Notes: generated by a model from the letters alone, not told the origin. DNA of 44,806 bases from Bacteroidaceae bacterium (GCA_017520935.1 JAFXEF010000059.1:1-44806), one strand, 5' to 3'. Counted from the first letter of the stretch, positions 27,781 through 36,496 are shown. Made by a program: numbers and translations.

Positions 27781-27873
27781 ATCGTTTGGATTCATACAAG
27801 CAAATGCCTGTCTTCATTTTTATGTCCTCGCGTTTTTTTTGCCGTCTTTTAAGGAAAGCTGAAGTATGAGGGG

Positions 27874-27927
27874 AGGGTGTGTCGTCTTGAAAGGGAACAA
27901 AAGTCCTCCATTGCGCTGACACACCCT
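27874..27927. repeat. 10-bp inverted repeat AGGGTGTGTC / GACACACCCT
   Basis: Perfect arms at 27874-27883 and 27918-27927 with a 34-nt spacer, in the gap after the methyltransferase stop codon. There is no T run on the minus strand, so it is a poor terminator. The same GGGTGTGTC word occurs in the terminator at 44326. Confidence 0.6.
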
Positions 27928-27942
27928 CTGTCTTGTTGACTG

Positions 27943-28725
27943 TTATGCAGTCTTCTGGGCTATATAGAATACGTAGCCGTAGTATGCCTTGTACTTGCTG
28001 TATAGCTCTGCTTCGCGGCGTTGGTTGTTGATGAAGTCTTTGGCGGTATCATTGTTGGGATACCTGCTTAGGAATATCTCCTGTGCTCGACGCTGCGGAA
28101 CGTAATAATTTTCGGTCCAGCACTCATCGGGCAATACAAATGTAGCTACTAACCGATACCCATTTTGCTGTATCTGTGCTATTTTATTTCCGATGGAGTC
28201 TATCTCGGTGTAGGCATCTAGCCAAAACTGCTCTATCTCTTCGGGGCGTTCATCGGTAAGCCATGACACCTCGCTGACAGCCACATATCCTCCTGGCTTT
28301 ATGTACTGATGCCATTCGCGTAGTCCACGCTCAAAGCCGATGTTGTATATAGCGCCTTCTGACCATATGATGTCAAAAGACTCCTTTTCGAAGGGTAAGG
28401 CATCCATTGAGCCAACGATGGTCTGTATCCTTTCCGATACCTCTTTGCCGACAGCTCTGCAGGTGAGTCTGTCGAGGAAGTCTGGGAAAAGATCCAGTGC
28501 TACGATTTCCGCTTGGGTCTCTTGGGCAAGGATAATGGCCGAGGAGCCAGTGCCGCATCCCAAGTCGGCAATCCGGGCTTGGGAGGCAAGCGGAGCGATG
28601 AAGCTGAGTGCCTGCCGTGTGCAGATGTCACTTCCTGGACCTTGGCGGTTGATGCTGGAGAAATATTCGCAGATGAGTGAATAGTCAAATTCGTGGATTG
28701 AATGATTGTTTTCGTTATTGTTCAT
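27943..28725 (-). CDS. Class I SAM-dependent methyltransferase
   Basis: A 260-residue soluble protein with a Rossmann methyltransferase core at about 45-160: motif I IADLGCGTGSSAI, the acidic end of strand 2 (EIVALDLFPDFL), motif II around SMDALPFEKESFDIIWSEGAIYNIG and motif III KPGGYVAVSEVSW. It transfers a methyl group from S-adenosylmethionine to a small molecule; the substrate is not visible. The tail (QRREAELYSKYKAYYGYVFYIAQK) fits a family of small-molecule methyltransferases common in gut anaerobes. It has its own promoter and a leader of about 136 nt, in which CAGTCG and CGACTG (28795-28827) can pair. It stands alone. Confidence 0.88.
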   Translation of the reverse strand: MNNNENNHSIHEFDYSLICEYFSSINRQGPGSDICTRQALSFIAPLASQARIADLGCGTGSSAIILAQETQAEIVALDLFPDFLDRLTCRAVGKEVSERIQTIVGSMDALPFEKESFDIIWSEGAIYNIGFERGLREWHQYIKPGGYVAVSEVSWLTDERPEEIEQFWLDAYTEIDSIGNKIAQIQQNGYRLVATFVLPDECWTENYYVPQRRAQEIFLSRYPNNDTAKDFINNQRREAELYSKYKAYYGYVFYIAQKTA

Positions 28726-28867
28726 AATTTCTTCTTTTTATAGATATATAATTCTTATAGGGCAACAACAATTGCTGTCCTAAAATCAAGTTCTCAGTCG
28801 ATGGAGACAATACCTCAACAGCGACTGTTATGCTACAATATCCGAAAGCACTTTAATCATCCAACTG

Positions 28868-28875
28868 CAAAGGTA
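28868..28875 (-). promoter_or_regulatory. -7 promoter element for the methyltransferase
   Basis: TACCTTTG on the minus strand, an exact consensus match, about 143 nt upstream of the start codon. Confidence 0.6.
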
Positions 28876-28972
28876 TGAAACTTACGGATATGATTAAAAT
28901 CAATTTCTTGTTTTTCTTCTGCCTAAAGTCGAAAATAATGTCGATTTTCCGTCACAGCCATTTTTATTGTAA

Positions 28973-29038
28973 CTTACGTTTCGGCTTATCGTAACTTAAG
29001 AGCGGTAACGGCCTTAACTTACGCCTCGTAATTGCCTC
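28973..29038. repeat. Dispersed repeat, copy 2 (copy 1 at 1201)
   Basis: Same orientation and about the same length as 1201-1267, with the arms AACTTAAG and CTTAACTT kept but a different spacer (AGCGGTAACGGC). It lies in the gene-free stretch 28876-29170, in which I see no gene or RNA. Confidence 0.85.
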
Positions 29039-29170
29039 AAAGCTTCTATATTCCGGAAATATAGGATATGGCGGGACGTAAAAGACTAAGATGATGGATG
29101 AATGAGTTTGAGGAGCGTGAAACTTTCCAAGAGTTTACGCACCATCGAGAAGGCTACATTCGTCGGGGAC

Positions 29171-30367
29171 TTATAATCTCCAAGCCTCCAACTCGGCGAG
29201 GGCACGTCGATAGGCGCGGTCGGCACTGAGGCTGCGGTCGAGGTAGTCGTAGTAGAGTTCTATGCCTTGCAGATATTCGAGTACGGAGATGAATCCTTCG
29301 TCCATGGCGCGAGCCAGCATCTCGCTGTTGTTGGCCTCGGCGAGGGCACGTCTGTAGAGGTCGGCAGTATGCTGCAGTCCGGCCACACGCTCGTAGCCTG
29401 CTTGCAATTGGTTGCGTAGTTGCAGTTCGGCATCGGCTTCGTGAGCCTCGGCTGCACTGAGCGCGGTGCGTGCCGCGCGCACCCGGTTCTTGTTGGCCCA
29501 GAGAGGGAGGTTCATCCCTACGGTGAAGCCCTGCGAACGCTCGCCTGTGAGGTGGCGCTCGTTGATGTAGGTGGCCGAGAGTGTGGGTAGGTGCATGGCC
29601 TTGGACAGGGATAACTCACTGCGGCGTACCTCACGCTCCTCACGTGCCAGTGCCAGGTCAGGGCTGCGATTTACAGCCTCTTGATACCACGATTCGAAAT
29701 CGCCAGTCAGCATTGCCGGTGCATATTCCTGTGCATCGAAAGCCAAGGGACGGCCACCGTTGAGGTGTGCCAAACGGGTCATCAGCACGTCATGCTCCAT
29801 TTCTACACGCGCCTTCTCGGCTTCGAGGGCCGAGAGGCTGAGCACTACATTGTTGTAGGAGAGCACATCGGTGTCGCCACTGTCGAGACGGCGTTTTTCT
29901 ACCTCCACCACACGTCGTGCATGACCCAAACGGCGGTCGAGTTCGGCGGCAAGGGCATTGTAATAGGTGATGTCAATGCATACGAGTTCGGCTTCGAGCA
30001 GTATGCCCATGCGATGGGCACGGTATTCCTCATCGACGAGCCGGTTCTTCTGCAGGGCTACCCCCTTGCGCTTGCCCAGCACGGTAGGCAGGTCGACAGA
30101 CTGTCCCACGGTCAGCTCCGTCAGATTACCCGTCTGCTCGGCTCCTTCCCACATACGCTTGAGACCTACTTCGGGGTCGGCAAGCGTGATGCCGGTACGG
30201 TTCTCCAGTTTGCGTGCCTCGGCCTCCTTGCGTAGGGCGATGAGAGTGGTGTTGTTGGTGTCGATGCTGTCGAGGATTTCGGGAAATTGAAAACTATTCT
30301 CTTGTCCGCTAACTATTAATGCTGTGCTCATTGCCATAAGGGCGATGATGAATCTGTATTGCTTCAT
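29171..30367 (-). CDS. TolC-family outer-membrane channel of heavy-metal efflux system
   Basis: A 398-residue protein with a signal peptide (MKQYRFIIALMAMSTALIVSGQ). It consists mainly of long coiled-coil helices in two repeats: LDSIDTNNTTLIALRKEAEARKLE...VVEVEKRRLDSGDTDVLSYNNVVLSLSALEAEKARVEME and the second half with ALAREEREVRRSELSLSKAMHLPTLS...YRRALAEANNSEMLARAMDEGFISVLEYLQGIELYYDYLDRSL. That is the CusC/CzcC form of the TolC fold, which makes the outer-membrane tunnel of the pump. It is the last gene of the operon, 61 nt after the pump gene stop. Confidence 0.92.
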   Translation of the reverse strand: MKQYRFIIALMAMSTALIVSGQENSFQFPEILDSIDTNNTTLIALRKEAEARKLENRTGITLADPEVGLKRMWEGAEQTGNLTELTVGQSVDLPTVLGKRKGVALQKNRLVDEEYRAHRMGILLEAELVCIDITYYNALAAELDRRLGHARRVVEVEKRRLDSGDTDVLSYNNVVLSLSALEAEKARVEMEHDVLMTRLAHLNGGRPLAFDAQEYAPAMLTGDFESWYQEAVNRSPDLALAREEREVRRSELSLSKAMHLPTLSATYINERHLTGERSQGFTVGMNLPLWANKNRVRAARTALSAAEAHEADAELQLRNQLQAGYERVAGLQHTADLYRRALAEANNSEMLARAMDEGFISVLEYLQGIELYYDYLDRSLSADRAYRRALAELEAWRL

Positions 30368-30384
30368 ATAGTATAATCTTCAGT

Positions 30385-30417
30385 CTTGTCATCCTTCGCT
30401 ATGCCTGTAATGACAAG
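30385..30417. repeat. Inverted repeat CTTGTCAT / ATGACAAG
   Basis: Perfect 8-bp arms with a 17-nt spacer in the gap between pump and channel genes. The core recalls the ends of the 814-886 repeat. Confidence 0.5.
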
Positions 30418-30428
30418 TAGTGTTTTTA

Positions 30429-33400
30429 TCATTTAGAATCCTTCCTCGTAATCATTATATACATAATAGGTACGATGAATCCATTGAGGAGGGTCGAGGT
30501 GGCGAGACCGCCAAGGATTACCTTGGCCATGGGACTCTGTATCTCGTTGCCCGGCAGGTCGCCCCCAAGTGCCAGGGGAATGAGCGCAAGGGCGGTGGTA
30601 AGTGCCGTCATCAGGATGGGGTTGAGACGGTCGGCCGAGCCGCGCAACACGCTATCTATCGTGGAGTATCCCTTGGCATTCAAGTCGTTGTAACGCTCGA
30701 TGAGTAGCATTCCGTTTCGTGTGGCAATGCCGAAGAGTGAGATGAACCCGATGAGTGCCGGGATGCTCAGCTCTCCGCCCGTAAGCCATAGTACCAGTAC
30801 GCCACCGATAAGAGCTAGCGGGAGGTTTACCAAGATGACAGCCGACTGCACCAAGCTGCGGAACTGATTGTACAGAAGCATAAATATCACCATAATGGCA
30901 AACACCGAAGCGATGAGAATGGTTCGCGAGACGTTCTCCTCATTTTCAAACTGACCGCCATACTGTATGTGGTAGTCTTCGGGGAGTTCAATCTGCTCCT
31001 CGATGATACGACGCATATCTGTCACCACTCCTCTGAGGTCGCGTCCAGCCACGTTGGCCGATACCACTACCTTGCGCTCCACGTTCTCACGGTTGATGGT
31101 GTTGGGACCCACCGACGATATCACATCGGCAATCTGCCCCAATGGCACTTTAGTGTCGCCGGCATCTACGATGAGGCGACGTATATCTTCGGCGGTGGCA
31201 CGGCTGTCATCACCCACTTTGAGCGTGAGGTCAAACACGCGGCGACCCTCATAGACCTGCGACACCGCTTCGCCTGCGAGCAGCACACTTACCATGTCGG
31301 CAAACTCGGGCATCGTGACACCATACTTGGCCATCACATCGCGTTTAGGCACAATCTTCAGTTGCGGACGCTCTACCTGCTGCTCCACATTAAGGTCGGC
31401 AATACCCTCGACACCTTCGACAGCAGTCTTGATACGATTGCCTATGCGGTACATCTCATTGAGGTCGGTGCCGAATATCTTGACGGCGATGCTGGCGCGA
31501 GTACCCGAAAGCATCGCATCTATGCGGTGACTGATGGGCGCTCCTACTTCGATGTTGACACCGGGAAGTGTTCCTAACTTCTCACGCACCTCGGCGATGA
31601 GTTCGTCCTTGGAGCGGTCGGCCAGCTCGAAGGGGGCTTCTATTTCCGATACGTTTACTCCCAGGGCATGTTCGTCGAGTTCGGCACGTCCGGTCTTACG
31701 GCCTACAGTCTTTATCTCTGGGATGGTGAGTAGGAGCTCCTCGGCACGGCGCCCAATCTTGTCGGACTCTTCCAACGAGATACCCGGGAGTGTAGCCACA
31801 TTGATTGTAAACGAACCCTCATTGAACGGCGGCAAGAACGAACGTCCCAACCCGAAGAAGGCCACCAATGCTACAATGAGCAGCACTGCAGTGCTTCCCA
31901 ATACAGGCCAGCGATGACGGAGAGTCCATGAAAGAAGACGGGTGTATCCGTTCTTGAGCCAGCGGGTTACGGGAGGCTCTTTTTCTGAGTGTTCGGAATT
32001 CTCCGAGTTCTCTGACTTCTTCGTCAGCAGATAGCTACATAATACCGGAGTGAGCGTCAGCGCCACCAAGGTTGAGGCGCATAGCGCTACGATGAAGGCG
32101 ATGCCGAGTGGTGCCAACATACGACCCTCCATACCCGTAAGGAAGAAGAGCGGAACAAAGCTGGCAATGATGATAAGCGTAGAGTTGAGGATGGGCATAC
32201 GTACCTCCTTCGACGCATCGTAGATGACGGTGAGAACAGGGCGCCGTTGATCGACGGGTAGGGCACGGTTCTCTCCCAAGCGCTTGTATACATTTTCTAC
32301 ATCTACGATGGCATCATCGACCAACGAACCGATAGCAATAGCCAATCCACCGAGACTCATTGTGTTGATTGTCAGCCCGAAGGCGTTGAGCGTGAGTATG
32401 GCAACCACAAAGGCCAATGGGATGGTGACGAGCGAGATGAGTGTGGTGCGCACATTCATCAGGAACACGAAGAGTACGATGACCACAAAGAAGGCTCCCT
32501 CAATGAGAGCACTCTTCACATTGTCAATAGAGTTGTTGATGAAGCGCTCCTGACGGTATATGTCGGTGGTGAGCACCACATCGGCAGGCAGTTCACGCTT
32601 GAGGTCTTCGAGTGTAGCGTCCAACTTCTTGGTGAGTTCTAATGTACTCGTGTTGGGCTGCTTGGTCACGGTAAGGATTACGGCAGGCTCGGTGCGCAGT
32701 GAGGCCATGCCAAACTTGGGACGCTGGTTGCCAATCTTTACTTCGGCGATATGGTGCAGCAGCAGAGGCGACTCTCCGACTCGTTTCACTACCGTACGTC
32801 CTATCTCATCCACATCGTTTGTCGAGAGCATACCACGTATGATGTATTCGTTGCCATATTCATAGAGTGTGCCGCCCGTAGCATTCTGGTTCATGTCCGA
32901 CACAACCTCCATCACCTCGCCCAACGAGACATCGTAGTGCATCATCTTCTCAGGACTCAGCAGAATCTGATACTCCTTCACCTCACCGCCAAGTACGGCA
33001 ACCTGTGCCACACCACCCGTGGCAAGTAGACGCGGACGGATGGTCCAATCGGCCAAGGTGCGTAGGTCTTGCATCGAGGTCTTATGACCATCAACTGTGA
33101 GTCCTACAAACAGCACCTCACCAAGGATAGACGACTGTGGACCGAGTGTAGGCGTACCTACGTGCCCGGGCAATGCATCCATTACCGTAGCAATCTTTTC
33201 CGATACTATCTGTCGGGCCCGATAGATATCTGTGCCCCAATCAAACTCAACCCATACGATGGAGAATCCCGTAGTGGACGACGAACGTACACGCCGTACG
33301 TCGGTAGCACCATTCACGGCTGTCTCTATGGGGAATGTCACCAGCCGTTCCACCTCTTCGGGAGCCATACCCTTGGCTTCGGTCATTACCGTCACCGTAG

Positions 33401-33533
33401 GGGCATTGAGATCGGGAAACACATCCACATCCATCGTGGTAGCCGTATACAAACCAGCCACCATCAGCAACACCGACAGCACGAGTACGAGCAAGCGGTT
33501 GTTGAGTGAGAAACGTATAATCTTGTTTAACAT
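30429..33533 (-). CDS. Heavy-metal efflux RND pump (CusA/CzcA family)
   Basis: A 1034-residue inner-membrane proton-driven pump exporting metal ions (Cu/Ag or Zn/Co/Cd class). I start it at the ATG at 33533 (MLNKIIRFSLNNRLLVLVLS); the ten codons upstream lie in a repeat. Landmarks: the first helix, VDVFPDLNAPTVTV, SIVWVEFDWGTDIYRARQIV, the helix-4 acidic pair in GSLVDDAIVDVENVYKRLGEN and the second-half LIGFISLFGIATRNGMLLIERYN. It has about 12 transmembrane helices and two large periplasmic loops, at the usual length. Between helix 6 and the second half, an insertion SENSENSEHSEKE is encoded by a degenerate 9-bp repeat. The metal cannot be decided from sequence. Confidence 0.95.
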   Translation of the reverse strand: MLNKIIRFSLNNRLLVLVLSVLLMVAGLYTATTMDVDVFPDLNAPTVTVMTEAKGMAPEEVERLVTFPIETAVNGATDVRRVRSSSTTGFSIVWVEFDWGTDIYRARQIVSEKIATVMDALPGHVGTPTLGPQSSILGEVLFVGLTVDGHKTSMQDLRTLADWTIRPRLLATGGVAQVAVLGGEVKEYQILLSPEKMMHYDVSLGEVMEVVSDMNQNATGGTLYEYGNEYIIRGMLSTNDVDEIGRTVVKRVGESPLLLHHIAEVKIGNQRPKFGMASLRTEPAVILTVTKQPNTSTLELTKKLDATLEDLKRELPADVVLTTDIYRQERFINNSIDNVKSALIEGAFFVVIVLFVFLMNVRTTLISLVTIPLAFVVAILTLNAFGLTINTMSLGGLAIAIGSLVDDAIVDVENVYKRLGENRALPVDQRRPVLTVIYDASKEVRMPILNSTLIIIASFVPLFFLTGMEGRMLAPLGIAFIVALCASTLVALTLTPVLCSYLLTKKSENSENSEHSEKEPPVTRWLKNGYTRLLSWTLRHRWPVLGSTAVLLIVALVAFFGLGRSFLPPFNEGSFTINVATLPGISLEESDKIGRRAEELLLTIPEIKTVGRKTGRAELDEHALGVNVSEIEAPFELADRSKDELIAEVREKLGTLPGVNIEVGAPISHRIDAMLSGTRASIAVKIFGTDLNEMYRIGNRIKTAVEGVEGIADLNVEQQVERPQLKIVPKRDVMAKYGVTMPEFADMVSVLLAGEAVSQVYEGRRVFDLTLKVGDDSRATAEDIRRLIVDAGDTKVPLGQIADVISSVGPNTINRENVERKVVVSANVAGRDLRGVVTDMRRIIEEQIELPEDYHIQYGGQFENEENVSRTILIASVFAIMVIFMLLYNQFRSLVQSAVILVNLPLALIGGVLVLWLTGGELSIPALIGFISLFGIATRNGMLLIERYNDLNAKGYSTIDSVLRGSADRLNPILMTALTTALALIPLALGGDLPGNEIQSPMAKVILGGLATSTLLNGFIVPIMYIMITRKDSK
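31985..32018. repeat. Degenerate 9-bp repeat in the pump gene
   Basis: Four units, on the minus strand TCAGAGAAC, TCGGAGAAT, TCCGAACAC and TCAGAAAAA, code for SEN-SEN-SEH-SEK in the cytoplasmic linker of the pump. The unit is in frame, so copy changes would not break the gene. Confidence 0.75.
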
Positions 33534-33541
33534 AATATGAG

Positions 33542-33660
33542 GCCTCCCCTCTGTCCCTCCCAAGGAGGGGTGACTGAAACATCGCGAAGGATAAGGACTT
33601 TTTATTGTTAGTAATCGTGTTCATTGGGATTCCGAGTCACCTCTCCTGGGTGAGGGAGGC
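33542..33660. mobile_element. MITE-like element between adaptor and pump genes
   Basis: The gap of 132 bp is almost filled by an element with inverted ends: GCCTCCCctc...GGTGACT (33542-33575) and AGTCACCtct...GGGAGGC (33635-33660). Each end is itself a small hairpin, CCCTCCCAAGGAGGG on the left. Interior AT-rich, no coding frame. The left-end core recalls the hairpin inserted in thrC at 41134. It starts five bases after the adaptor stop codon as transcribed. Confidence 0.55.
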
Positions 33661-33665
33661 TCCCT

Positions 33666-34916
33666 TTAATGAGAGTGTCCGTGTGGTATAGCCGTAGACA
33701 CCGAGGCGAGTTTTACTTGATAGGCACCATGAGTCACTACGCGCTCACCGTCGTGAAGGCCGTGGAGAATCTCCACACGCTCGCCGTCGCGACGGCCCAA
33801 TGTGACTCCGCGTTTTTCGTACTCCTCATCGCAAAGCTGTATATATATATAGTATAGACCTTGCTCTTCTGTAAGTGCGCTGATGGGGATTGATATCACT
33901 CCTTCTTCGGGGGAGGTGAGCAAGTACACCTCGGCATACGAACCTGGCACGATGTCGCCTACATTATCGAATTCAAAGGTCACGGGGATATAGAACGAGG
34001 CTTCGTCAGTAGCAGCCTTTCCGTATGCTACGAGACCTCCATTCAGGTCGGCAGTCTTGTACAACTTGTCGGTATAGGTGGGGCGGAAGTTGGCATTGCT
34101 TACCTTGGTCAGCTGGGCATAGTCGCGCTCAGATACCTCGGCACGCAACTGCAAGCGACGTGTTTGGGTGACTATTGCTACAGGCTGTCCCACCTCCACA
34201 TAGGCACCGTTGGGTACAAGCAACTGCTTCAGATAGCCGGCGATAGGCGATGTGAGCGAAGCTCCTTTGTCTGTCATCCCCTGTGCCTGCCCTTCGTAAG
34301 TGGTCTTGGCTGTCTCGTAGCGCAGGCGTATCTGTTCAAAATCCTTGGCTGATACAATCTTGTCATCTATCAGGCGCTTTGCACGCTCATATTCAGCCAA
34401 AGCCGTCTCGTAAGCCAGCTTGGCCTTGAGCAAGGGGTCGCCATCCTGCAACTTCTTGGCCGATATTCCCGCCAAAGTCTTGCCTGTCGTCACAGCCACA
34501 CCCTCGACTATCGACGGGTCGGTGTAGTAGAGCACGCCAGCCGAAGTGGCTACCACTATGGCCTCAGAGCCTTTTGGAGCTTGTATGTGACCGGCTGTCT
34601 TGATGACTCCGCTGAAAGAGCCCTTTTGAACCACTTCTACCTTCAAGCCTGCAGCCTCGGCCTGTTGTTTGGTAAAGGCGATACCCTCACCATGCTTGTG
34701 GCTGTGTCCTTCGTGTTCATGAATATGGCCTTCGTGGCTATCCCCATGTTCATGAGTTTCGTGACTATGATTGTGCTCGTGAGCATGCGCCTCATGCAGA
34801 TGTGCTTCGTGGTTGTGTTCATGCTCATGCTCGTGAGCAGCATTGTGCTTGCCACCACATGCAGCAAGAAACAAAGCTGCACATATACAAGCCAATGATT
34901 GCATTCGTCTGTTCAT
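33666..34916 (-). CDS. Periplasmic adaptor lipoprotein of RND pump with His-rich head (CusB/CzcB type)
   Basis: A 416-residue membrane-fusion protein joining the RND pump to the outer-membrane channel. The signal ends LFLAACGG, a lipoprotein box. Right after it come about 55 residues with 22 His (HEHEHEHNHEAHLHEA and so on), then a short C-terminal PHGHSH: a likely metal-binding head and tail. The remainder is a standard adaptor: barrel-sandwich strands (GVIKTAGHIQAPKGSEAIV), a coiled-coil hairpin (LLKAKLAYETALAEYERAKRLIDDKIVSAKDFEQIRLRYETAKTTYEG), the lipoyl half ASLTSPIAGYLKQLLVPNGAYVEVGQPVA and a beta-barrel. It is the first gene of the operon, directly after the operator/promoter at 34969-35004. 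Confidence 0.95.
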   Translation of the reverse strand: MNRRMQSLACICAALFLAACGGKHNAAHEHEHEHNHEAHLHEAHAHEHNHSHETHEHGDSHEGHIHEHEGHSHKHGEGIAFTKQQAEAAGLKVEVVQKGSFSGVIKTAGHIQAPKGSEAIVVATSAGVLYYTDPSIVEGVAVTTGKTLAGISAKKLQDGDPLLKAKLAYETALAEYERAKRLIDDKIVSAKDFEQIRLRYETAKTTYEGQAQGMTDKGASLTSPIAGYLKQLLVPNGAYVEVGQPVAIVTQTRRLQLRAEVSERDYAQLTKVSNANFRPTYTDKLYKTADLNGGLVAYGKAATDEASFYIPVTFEFDNVGDIVPGSYAEVYLLTSPEEGVISIPISALTEEQGLYYIYIQLCDEEYEKRGVTLGRRDGERVEILHGLHDGERVVTHGAYQVKLASVSTAIPHGHSH

Positions 34917-34968
34917 ATCTGTCTATGTTTTATTCCTAATTCTATAAAATATGTCAATTTTACGTTTG

Positions 34969-34976
34969 CAAAGTTA
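34969..34976 (-). promoter_or_regulatory. -7 element of the metal-efflux operon promoter
   Basis: TAACTTTG on the minus strand, an exact TAnnTTTG match, about 52 nt before the adaptor ATG. Confidence 0.65.
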
Positions 34977-34987
34977 CAAAATCATCC

Positions 34988-35004
34988 ATGCAACTTAGTT
35001 GCAT
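34988..35004. promoter_or_regulatory. 17-bp perfect palindrome, probable operator of the metal-efflux operon
   Basis: ATGCAACTTAGTTGCAT: two 8-bp arms around one base. It lies 11 bp upstream of the -7 box, so it covers the -33 region, where binding of a repressor would block RNA polymerase. The arm length and symmetry fit Fur/Zur-type metalloregulators; no regulator gene is in the window. The rest of 35005-35120 shows no gene. Confidence 0.7.
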
Positions 35005-35120
35005 TTTTTATCGATGTGCAGTTTGCCAGTATAAAGCACTTGATGAAGAAGGTGTTTCGCATCTACAATAAGGTAGGGTATAGACGTTATGATTAAGCAA
35101 CTCTCGGTGTTAAGTTATAA

Positions 35121-35151
35121 AAGCGGACTCGTTTACAAATCGAGTCCGCTT
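35121..35151 (-). terminator. Terminator of the GH43 gene
   Basis: AAGCGGACTCG (35121-35131) and CGAGTCCGCTT (35141-35151) form a perfect 11-bp stem; on the minus strand it is followed by TTATAACTTAAC. It lies 43 nt after the stop codon. Confidence 0.8.
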
Positions 35152-35193
35152 GATCCTGCATGTGAAGTTGTGTTACTATTTCTGCAAGCTTGA

Positions 35194-36411
35194 TTAATCC
35201 TTAATCTTTAGAATAAACTTTCGGATCTTCCTCTCTGCCTTCTTGAATGCCTTGTCTGTGTTCTTGGTGGCCATCACCTTGGTGGCGTAGGCTTCCAGCT
35301 TCTTGCGTTGGGTCAGTTCGTCGAGGGTGTAGCAGGGTACGGCTATCGCCTGCATGTCTTGCACGGATTCGCCCAACGAAGACCATGCCTCGAGGCACTG
35401 GCGCTCGGCATCGGTGATATGTATCACGGAACCGTGGCGCGGGGTGAAGGTGCCACGGGTGGGGGTGTCCTGTATGTAGGTGAAGTGCTTCAGGTCGCTA
35501 CTCTTGCAGAACTGGTAGTGACCGTTGGCATAGCAGTCGTACATGAGCACATATTCGTTGCTGCCGATGAGGGGAAACACGCTGGAACCCTCGGTGGGGT
35601 ATTGCCCAGGCTTCTGCAGGTGGCGGTACTCTACGTTATAGGGACCGGTGATAGTTTTGCTTGTGGCACGCATCACGCCCTGACGGGTGCGGAAGTTGCC
35701 CTTCGGATTCATCACCGAGCGGCCCTCGTCCTTGAAGAAGAGCACATATTCCTTGTTCTTGGTATCGTATACGATGTCGCCGTCGATGGCAGCCGTGCCG
35801 AAATCGAATAGCAACTGGGGTTCGGTGATGTCGGTGAAGTCCTCATTGGCATACGAATAATAGATGCGGAAATAGGGTTGGTTGAAGCGTGGGTCGTCGG
35901 TGGGATATTCCCAGTCGTGTCGGCCGATGGAGTAGTAGATCATGTACTTACCCTCCTCTGGATCCCAGATGGTTTGAGGTGCCCATACGGCATGCAGGTT
36001 CTTCTCGTCGAATCCTTCAAGGTCGGGGAAGCGGGTGGGGAAGTGTATGGCTGTGTGCTGCCAGTGTAGTAGGTCGGTGCTCTTCATCAGGATGAGGCCG
36101 TCGTTGCTCTGCCAACCCATATCGGAACGCATGTCGGTGAGCACCATGTAGAAGGTTTTGCCGTCCTCGGCACGTAGGATGTGCGGGTCGCGCACGCTCT
36201 TCTTCAATGCGATGGTGTCTGATGCTACCACGGGGCGGCCATAGTTGAGGGCACGGTAGTTGTAGCCGTCATCGCTGAGTGCATAGCGTACCTGCTCGCC
36301 GTCGGGCCAGTTGCCTGAGAAGTAGGCAAACAGGTAGGTGGTGTACTCTTGAGCCTGCATGCCGAGTGCGGTGGCGAGGCCGATGCATAGGGTCAAAATC
36401 TTGTTTCTCAT
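35194..36411 (-). CDS. GH43-like secreted glycosidase (arabinosidase/xylosidase type)
   Basis: A 405-residue protein with a signal peptide (MRNKILTLCIGLATALGMQAQ). Five-bladed propeller features: TTYLFAYFSGN, the blade-2 motif SVRDPHILRAEDGKTFYMVLTD, WAPQTIWDPEEGKYMIYYS, GAIDGDI-like AAIDGDIVYD and TEGSSVFPL with the probable acid Glu. The group of GH43 proteins starting 'YLFAYF' is common in gut Bacteroidetes and acts mainly on arabinose- or xylose-containing side chains; the exact linkage is not visible. A basic C-terminal tail (KKAERKIRKFILKIKD) follows the propeller. It is transcribed divergently from the GH51 arabinofuranosidase with a shared 100-bp control region, so both probably respond to the same sugar. 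Confidence 0.9.
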   Translation of the reverse strand: MRNKILTLCIGLATALGMQAQEYTTYLFAYFSGNWPDGEQVRYALSDDGYNYRALNYGRPVVASDTIALKKSVRDPHILRAEDGKTFYMVLTDMRSDMGWQSNDGLILMKSTDLLHWQHTAIHFPTRFPDLEGFDEKNLHAVWAPQTIWDPEEGKYMIYYSIGRHDWEYPTDDPRFNQPYFRIYYSYANEDFTDITEPQLLFDFGTAAIDGDIVYDTKNKEYVLFFKDEGRSVMNPKGNFRTRQGVMRATSKTITGPYNVEYRHLQKPGQYPTEGSSVFPLIGSNEYVLMYDCYANGHYQFCKSSDLKHFTYIQDTPTRGTFTPRHGSVIHITDAERQCLEAWSSLGESVQDMQAIAVPCYTLDELTQRKKLEAYATKVMATKNTDKAFKKAERKIRKFILKIKD

Positions 36412-36437
36412 AGCTTGTGAAAATGATTATATGGCTG

Positions 36438-36496
36438 CGAAGATACGAAAAAGAAAGGCAAAAATGGCATTTTTAATCAAGAAATGTTTATCTTCG
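36438..36496. promoter_or_regulatory. Divergent promoters of the GH43 and GH51 genes
   Basis: TATCTTCG occurs on the minus strand at 36438-36445 (GH43) and again on the plus strand at 36489-36496 (GH51). Both differ from TAnnTTTG in the same position (C for T), so they look like a matched pair of weak, regulator-dependent promoters. Confidence 0.5.

Noticed and set aside
27874..27927. Terminator of the methyltransferase gene
   Set aside because: Perfect arms but a 34-nt loop and no T run on the minus strand; kept only as an inverted repeat.
28726..28867. Leader of the methyltransferase gene as a riboswitch
   Set aside because: Only one 6-bp long-range stem and no match to a known SAM-binding consensus that I can recall.
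34899..35096. 65-residue plus-strand frame beside the efflux operon
   Set aside because: Crosses the operon's promoter and operator; no domain.
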